Part shown: positions 57,134 through 61,528 of the stretch, piece by piece
Layout of the letters: every line of letters starts with the position of its first letter
Position numbering within the stretch: position 1 is the first letter of the stretch
From: JBBQER01 sp052148155
GTDB taxonomy: Bacteria > Actinomycetota > Acidimicrobiia > IMCC26256 > PALSA-610
Length of the DNA stretch: 61,528 nucleotides
Assembly (NCBI GenBank): GCA_052148155.1
Contig: JBKQIY010000197.1
Location: 1 to 61,528, forward strand
Direction: 5' to 3'
Notes under the pieces: generated by a model
Database searches by the model: none
Told to the model about the DNA's origin: nothing
What the model saw: the letters and a program-made list of their open reading frames with translations, nothing else
Made by a program: the position numbers and the translations under genes

Positions 57134-57337
57134 TCACTGCACCCACCAGGTCCCGCGGCGTCGTTCCTCGCGCAGGTCGTCTTCGTCGAACAGCACCGGC
57201 AGGATCGATCCGTCGGATCGGCGCCGCAGCTTGTAGCGCAGCCCGGCCGACATTTCGACGCGTTCAGCGACCTCGAAACCCCGCGACCATGCAGCTTCGA
57301 AGCGGGAGCGGACTTCGACGCGTGTGCCGGGGCGCAC
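57134..57337 (-). CDS. Small hypothetical protein (67 residues)
   Basis: A 67-residue basic protein, beginning MRPGTRVEVRSRFEAAWSRG and containing VAERVEMSAGLRYKLRRRSD and PVLFDEDDLREERRRGTWWV. The opening resembles a small SH3/KOW-like barrel. The start is GTG 57337. It lies alone between GYD and rnhB genes on the opposite strand, with strong G/C third positions that support real coding. No function known. Confidence 0.6.
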   Translation of the reverse strand: MRPGTRVEVRSRFEAAWSRGFEVAERVEMSAGLRYKLRRRSDGSILPVLFDEDDLREERRRGTWWVQ

Positions 57338-57399
57338 CCCAGCATCGTACGACCGTCAACGCGCTTGGCAAGAGGCAACCGCTGATAGTTTCGCCGCGA

Positions 57400-58071
57400 G
57401 TGCCTGCACCGTTCCCGACCCTGCGTACCGAACGGAAGCTGTGGGGCGCCGGCGATCGGGTCGTCATCGGCATCGACGAAGTCGGCCGCGGATCTTGGGC
57501 CGGCCCGGTCACCGTCGCCGCCGTCGTGCCCGGCGACGAACACCTCTCGGGCGTGCGCGACTCGAAGCTCCTGACAGCCGCCGAGCGCGAGGTCGCGGCG
57601 CGACGAGTTCGCGGTTGGGCACGTGGTATCGGCGTCGGCCATGCGAGCCACACCGAATGCGACGAGCTCGGCATGACCGAAGCCCTCCGCCGAGCTGCCG
57701 GTCGTGCCCTGTGTGAACTGTCCATGGCGGGATTCGAACCCGATCGCATCGTGCTCGACGGCAAGCACGACTATCTCGCAATGCCCGGCACGGTGCGCAC
57801 GATCGTCAAAGCCGACCAGACGGTGCTGTCGGTCGCGGCGGCGTCGGTGGTGGCGAAGGTGACCCGCGACGCGATGATGGCGACCGAAGCTGAACATTTT
57901 CCTGCGTTCGGCTTCGAGTCGAACCGGGGCTATCCCGCGCCGGTGCACAAATGTGCGCTGGCCGGCTACGGACCCACATCGATTCACCGTCGTTCGTGGA
58001 TCTTCATGGACTATTGCCTCTGGGGCGGCATCCCCCGCTACGAGCGAGCGCCGAGGCTGTTCCCATGCTGA
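57400..58071 (+). CDS. rnhB: Ribonuclease HII
   Basis: A 223-residue RNase HII. VIGIDEVGRGSWAGPVTVAA (about 26-45) holds the first Asp and Glu of the metal site, and the later IVLDGKHDYLAM and ASVVAKVTRDAMM carry the remaining acids and the conserved Ser/Lys segment; the end has FGFESNRGYPAPVHKCALAGYGP split over the C-terminal helix. It removes RNA from RNA-DNA hybrids and misincorporated ribonucleotides. GTG 57400 gives the usual short N-terminus. Its stop overlaps the pgi start by seven bases. Confidence 0.92.
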   Translation: MPAPFPTLRTERKLWGAGDRVVIGIDEVGRGSWAGPVTVAAVVPGDEHLSGVRDSKLLTAAEREVAARRVRGWARGIGVGHASHTECDELGMTEALRRAAGRALCELSMAGFEPDRIVLDGKHDYLAMPGTVRTIVKADQTVLSVAAASVVAKVTRDAMMATEAEHFPAFGFESNRGYPAPVHKCALAGYGPTSIHRRSWIFMDYCLWGGIPRYERAPRLFPC

Positions 58072-59696
58072 GAAACCTGCCCGAGTTCGGCACGCTCGAA
58101 GCGCACGCCTCCTCGCTCGACGATCATGATCTGCGGGCGTTGTTCGGGGCCGACCCGACCCGGGCCGATCGGATGCATGTCGACGCGGCCGGTTGGCATC
58201 TCGACTACGCCAAGCATCGAGTGACCGACGAGACGATGCGCCTGCTGGTCGGTCTCGCCGAGGCGCGCGGGTGGCGAGCGCGGGTCGACGCCACCTTCGC
58301 CGGCGAGCACGTGAACGCCACCGAGGACCGGCCGGTGCTGCACATGGCGTTGCGCATGCCGAAGCACACCTCCCTCGTGGTCGACGGCGTCGATGTCGTC
58401 GACCAGGTGCACACGGTCCTGGCGAGAATGGCCGTCTTCGCGCAACAGGTTCGTGACGGCGTCTGGCTCGGTCATACCGGCCGACGGATACGCAACGTCG
58501 TCAATATCGGCATCGGCGGCAGCGATCTCGGTCCCGCGATGGCCTACGACGCGTTAGCGGCGTACAGCGACCGGGCACTGCGATTCCGATTTGTCTCCAA
58601 TGTCGACGGCGCCGACCTCGTCGATGCCCTCGACGGCTTCGACGCCGCCGAAACCCTGTTCGTCGTTTCGTCGAAGACGTTCACGACGCTCGAAACGATC
58701 ACGAATGCGACCTCGGCCCGAGGCTGGCTGCTGGAGCGCCTCGACGGCGACGAAACCGCGATCGCCCGCCACTTCGTCGCCGTGTCGACCAACAAGGACA
58801 AAGTCGGCGCGTTTGGGATCGACACCGCCAACATGTTCGAGTTCTGGGACTGGGTCGGCGGCCGGTACTCGATGTGGTCGGCGATCGGACTTACGTTGAT
58901 GATCGCGATCGGGCCCGAACGTTTCTCCGAGCTGCTCGCCGGTGCCCACGAGATGGACGAACACTTCCGGACCGCGCCCCTGGCCGAGAACCTGCCCGCG
59001 ACGATGGCGTTGCTTGCATGCTGGTACCGAGACTTCCTCGGCGCGCAGACGCACGCGGTCGTGCCCTATTCGCAGGCGCTGGTGAAACTGCCCTCGTACC
59101 TCCAACAGCTCGAGATGGAAAGCAACGGCAAGTCGGTGCAGCTCGACGGAACGCCGGTCGAAGTGCCGACCGGTGCCATCGTGTGGGGCACCGTCGGTAC
59201 GAACGGCCAGCACGCATACTTCCAGTTGCTGCATCAGGGCACGACACTCGTCCCAATCGACTTCATTGGCTTCGTGCACGCACAACCCGACCACGACCTT
59301 GAACGCCATCAAGACTTGTTGGTCGCCAATCTGTTCGCCCAATCGGAAGCGCTCGCGTTCGGCAAACCCGCGTCCGCGGTCGCGGCCGAAGGCGTCCCTG
59401 CCGACCAGGTCCCACACCGGACGTTTTCCGGCAACCGACCGTCGAGCGTGCTGTTCGCTGACCGGCTGACGCCCCACGCGTTGGGTGCCCTGATCGCCGC
59501 CTACGAACACAAGGTGCTGACCCTCGGAGTGCTCTGGGGGATCGACTCATTCGACCAGTGGGGCGTCGAGTTGGGCAAGGTGCTCGCCGGGCGCATCGTC
59601 ACCGAGCTGGAAGCCGAAACCGAACCTGCGCTCGGCCACGACGGGTCCACTAACGCGCTGATACGCCGCTATCGCTCCGGTCGCAGTTCCACCTGA
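58065..59696 (+). CDS. pgi: Glucose-6-phosphate isomerase
   Basis: A 543-residue PGI with the family signatures VVNIGIGGSDLGPAMAYDAL (about 145-164), FVVSSKTFTTLETITNA (about 203) and GGRYSMWSAIGL (about 264), and QWGVELGKVLAGRI near the C-terminus. It interconverts glucose-6-phosphate and fructose-6-phosphate. The start ATG 58065 overlaps the rnhB stop, so the two are coupled. Length is normal. No other sugar-phosphate gene is adjacent. Confidence 0.94.
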   Translation: MLRNLPEFGTLEAHASSLDDHDLRALFGADPTRADRMHVDAAGWHLDYAKHRVTDETMRLLVGLAEARGWRARVDATFAGEHVNATEDRPVLHMALRMPKHTSLVVDGVDVVDQVHTVLARMAVFAQQVRDGVWLGHTGRRIRNVVNIGIGGSDLGPAMAYDALAAYSDRALRFRFVSNVDGADLVDALDGFDAAETLFVVSSKTFTTLETITNATSARGWLLERLDGDETAIARHFVAVSTNKDKVGAFGIDTANMFEFWDWVGGRYSMWSAIGLTLMIAIGPERFSELLAGAHEMDEHFRTAPLAENLPATMALLACWYRDFLGAQTHAVVPYSQALVKLPSYLQQLEMESNGKSVQLDGTPVEVPTGAIVWGTVGTNGQHAYFQLLHQGTTLVPIDFIGFVHAQPDHDLERHQDLLVANLFAQSEALAFGKPASAVAAEGVPADQVPHRTFSGNRPSSVLFADRLTPHALGALIAAYEHKVLTLGVLWGIDSFDQWGVELGKVLAGRIVTELEAETEPALGHDGSTNALIRRYRSGRSST

Positions 59697-59724
59697 GACG
59701 CCCCGCTCGCTCTACGCTGGCTCC

Positions 59725-60075
59725 ATGGGCCAGCCAATCACGGTGACGATACGAGCCGGGACACGCCCCGAGATGCGGTTCTTCGAGGCCAACCGGTCGA
59801 TCACCGGCATGGCGATCGAAACGTATCTCAGTGTCGACGCCGCGACCGGCGCCCGTCCGCCCGACGTCCTCGCCCGACGCCTCTTCGAGCTCGGCGCCGC
59901 CAAAGTCACGGTGTACTCCAACGTGGCGACGGTCGAGGCGCCCACATCCGCGTGGCCTGAACTTGCCGCCAAGGTCGCGTTCACGATCGAGCACCTCTTC
60001 GAGTTCTACGGCGACGACGCCGGCTGGTCCTTCGCGGCTCGAGGCATGGAAGTACCGGTCTCCAAGGTCGAGTAA
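59725..60075 (+). CDS. NifU N-terminal (Nfu_N)-like small protein
   Basis: A 116-residue protein whose pattern, TIRAGTRPEMRFFEANRSIT early on, then DVLARRLFELGAAKVTVYSN and VATVEAPTSAWPELAAKVAF, resembles the Nfu_N scaffold domain (TPNP...F and then a Val-rich strand plus W-x-E-L). The Cys-containing Nfu C-terminal domain is missing, so an iron-sulfur role is uncertain. It lies 28 bases after pgi on the same strand. Confidence 0.5.
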   Translation: MGQPITVTIRAGTRPEMRFFEANRSITGMAIETYLSVDAATGARPPDVLARRLFELGAAKVTVYSNVATVEAPTSAWPELAAKVAFTIEHLFEFYGDDAGWSFAARGMEVPVSKVE

Positions 60076-60119
60076 CCCGCCGGTCGCGGGTGGCCGACAC
60101 CGGGCCTCGAGGTCCAAGG

Positions 60120-61528
60120 ATGGATGACACACGCGAACGTCCCCCTGTGGCCGGTTCGATCCTTCGTGCCGTCGCGCTCGTCGCGCTCGTCGTCGTTGTC
60201 GCTCCCGCCGTCGTCGCCGACGGTGACGTCCTCGCAGTTCCGGCAGTCGCGCTCGTCGCGCTCGTCGAAATCGCGGTCGTGGCCGTCGCCCTCGTCTACT
60301 GGCTGGTCACCATCGGCGGGCCGGGCCGCTGGCTGGCTCGCCGGACGCGCCTGACACCCGACCGGGTCTTGGTCGCCGGTGCGGCCGTGCTCGGACTGGT
60401 CGCGGTGGTCGGCCTCGGATGGTTCCGAGTCGAACTCGACCGTCAGCACTCTGCCCTGTCGGCGTTCGACCTGCGAGCCGCGGCGACCGCGGCCCGCCTC
60501 TCGAACGAGCACGGCCTGATGCAGACACTGAACATGGCCGGCATCCGCGCGATGCTCGTGCTCGGCGTCACGCTCGTCGTCGCGGCGCTCGCCGGACGCG
60601 CGTTCCGCAGCGCCGGGCTGCTTGCCGCGACGATGGCGTTCGGTGGCGGCCTCGTCGAAGTTCTCAAAACGAAACCGTTAGGGCCTCTGCCGACCCTCGG
60701 ACAGGTGGCCAGAGGTTCGACCAGCTGGCCAAGCGGCCACGCCGCGCTGCAATGCTCGGTCGCGTTCGGTGCGATCATGTGGTGGTGGGCGGCCGATCTG
60801 CCGCGGCCGACCGTAGTGGCCGCAATTGTGCTCCCGCTCGCAGCACTCGTCGGCTACAGCCGCGCGTACCTGGGTCTGCACTTCCTGTCGGAGATCTTGT
60901 CGGGCTGGTGCGTCGGGGCGATCGCGGCGGCGGTCGTCGTCATCGTCGACCGGTGGCTCGCAGCGCGGCTCACCCTTGCGGCGCCGCCGAAGCGATGGCC
61001 GCTGGTCGCAGCCAGCATCGCCGCGGTGCTCCTGACCACCGTCGCCATCCAGACAATTCATCGCCTCCACGAACGAGGCCCGGCACCTCCGACAGGATTC
61101 GCGACACCGCCGTTCATCACATTCGCGGGTTCGGCGACGTCGTTCCCGCCGACACAACTCGCATCCGATGATCCCACCTCCTGGCTCGACCGGCTTCCCC
61201 ACTTCAGTAACACGTTGCTCGGACGGCGCAGCCTCCCCGTCGGTCTTGTCATCGTCGGCCACGCCGACCAACTGGAAGCCGCGATCGAACAAGCCGGCTG
61301 GACCCAAGCCAACGTGGTCACCCCCCGCCACCTGGCATCCGACTTCTGGGCGGGTCTCACAGGCCGGTCGGCTCGCAACATCATGTTCGCGCCCACCTTC
61401 TACGACACACGCGCCGCCGACGCGGTCATCCAACGTCCGGCCGGCCGTGGCATCCAAACCCACGAAGCCGACCTGTGGCAGCTCCCGCTGGTAACCCCGG
61501 CCGGCTGTCCGGTGTGGGCGGTGACCGC
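60120..61528 (+). CDS. PAP2-superfamily membrane protein with LssY C-terminal domain (3' end outside window)
   Basis: The frame opens at ATG 60120 and is still open at the right edge, giving at least 469 codons. It starts with two or three membrane helices (AVALVALVVVVAPAVVADG, AVVAVALVYWLVTIGG). A PAP2 phosphatase core follows with KTKPLGPLP in place of KX6RP, STSWPSGHAAL (intact PSGH) and SRAYLGLHFLSE (intact SR-H, but Glu where Asp is usual). After about residue 380 comes an LssY-like domain (PVGLVIVGHADQLEAAIEQA). A membrane lipid phosphatase role is likely, with an altered first motif. Short ORF fragments in other frames here are shadows of this gene. Confidence 0.8.
   Translation, partial: MDDTRERPPVAGSILRAVALVALVVVVAPAVVADGDVLAVPAVALVALVEIAVVAVALVYWLVTIGGPGRWLARRTRLTPDRVLVAGAAVLGLVAVVGLGWFRVELDRQHSALSAFDLRAAATAARLSNEHGLMQTLNMAGIRAMLVLGVTLVVAALAGRAFRSAGLLAATMAFGGGLVEVLKTKPLGPLPTLGQVARGSTSWPSGHAALQCSVAFGAIMWWWAADLPRPTVVAAIVLPLAALVGYSRAYLGLHFLSEILSGWCVGAIAAAVVVIVDRWLAARLTLAAPPKRWPLVAASIAAVLLTTVAIQTIHRLHERGPAPPTGFATPPFITFAGSATSFPPTQLASDDPTSWLDRLPHFSNTLLGRRSLPVGLVIVGHADQLEAAIEQAGWTQANVVTPRHLASDFWAGLTGRSARNIMFAPTFYDTRAADAVIQRPAGRGIQTHEADLWQLPLVTPAGCPVWAVT

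Overview
The window is high-GC, densely packed DNA with many GTG starts, 1-20 base gene overlaps, F420-linked genes (two LLM-type F420 oxidoreductases and cofC), short [3Fe-4S] ferredoxins, several acyl-CoA dehydrogenases, an HU protein followed by a Lys/Ala-rich H1-like protein, and an IclR-type regulator divergent from leuCD. Together this points to an actinobacterium. My best guess is a member of the Acidimicrobiia, inferred from gene style, not from a marker phylogeny. No phage, insertion sequence, integrase or CRISPR array was seen.

Layout. 1-24 kb is a lipid/xenobiotic catabolism and transport region: the end of a thiolase-like lipid-transfer protein with its DUF35 partner, two overlapping M24 peptidase-family genes (one with its metal site destroyed), a DUF4202-SnoaL fusion, dienelactone hydrolase, a ClpP paralogue facing an SRPBCC-ArsR pair across two identical palindromes, ferredoxin plus acyl-CoA dehydrogenase, a lipoprotein serpin, a Liv-type ABC importer with a fused LivH-LivM permease, a second ferredoxin with a steroid-dehydrogenase-like SDR, a class B PBP, an acyl-CoA dehydrogenase pair behind a KstR-like box, two F420-dependent oxidoreductases, RNase D and a VOC protein. 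24-25.2 kb is a gene-poor, lower-GC patch with one orphan membrane protein.

25-32 kb is housekeeping: HD hydrolase, CcdA, SDR, D-Ala-D-Ala carboxypeptidase, aspartate aminotransferase and serA. 32-42.3 kb is a branched-chain amino acid cluster: leuA with a methyltransferase and a small ORF, leuCD read the other way, a divergent LtbR/NdgR-like regulator, greA, and leuB-ilvE-cimA. Both forward operons start with a short leader peptide and a terminator. The leuA leader has a run of Leu codons and the leuB-ilvE-cimA leader has Val/Ile codons, so each looks like a ribosome-mediated attenuator matched to its own end product. cimA implies that isoleucine carbon comes from pyruvate by the citramalate route.

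42.4-61.5 kb holds another acyl-CoA dehydrogenase, gltX followed by a DUF218 protein and tRNA-Gln/tRNA-Glu, HU and the H1-like gene, an F420/PIG-L pair (cofC, deacetylase), then a tightly overlapping run plsC-gpsA-unknown-adenylate cyclase facing a GH38 alpha-mannosidase, an orphan OmpR-type response regulator, a GYD-domain protein, rnhB-pgi, a NifU-N-like protein, and a PAP2-LssY membrane protein that runs off the end of the window.
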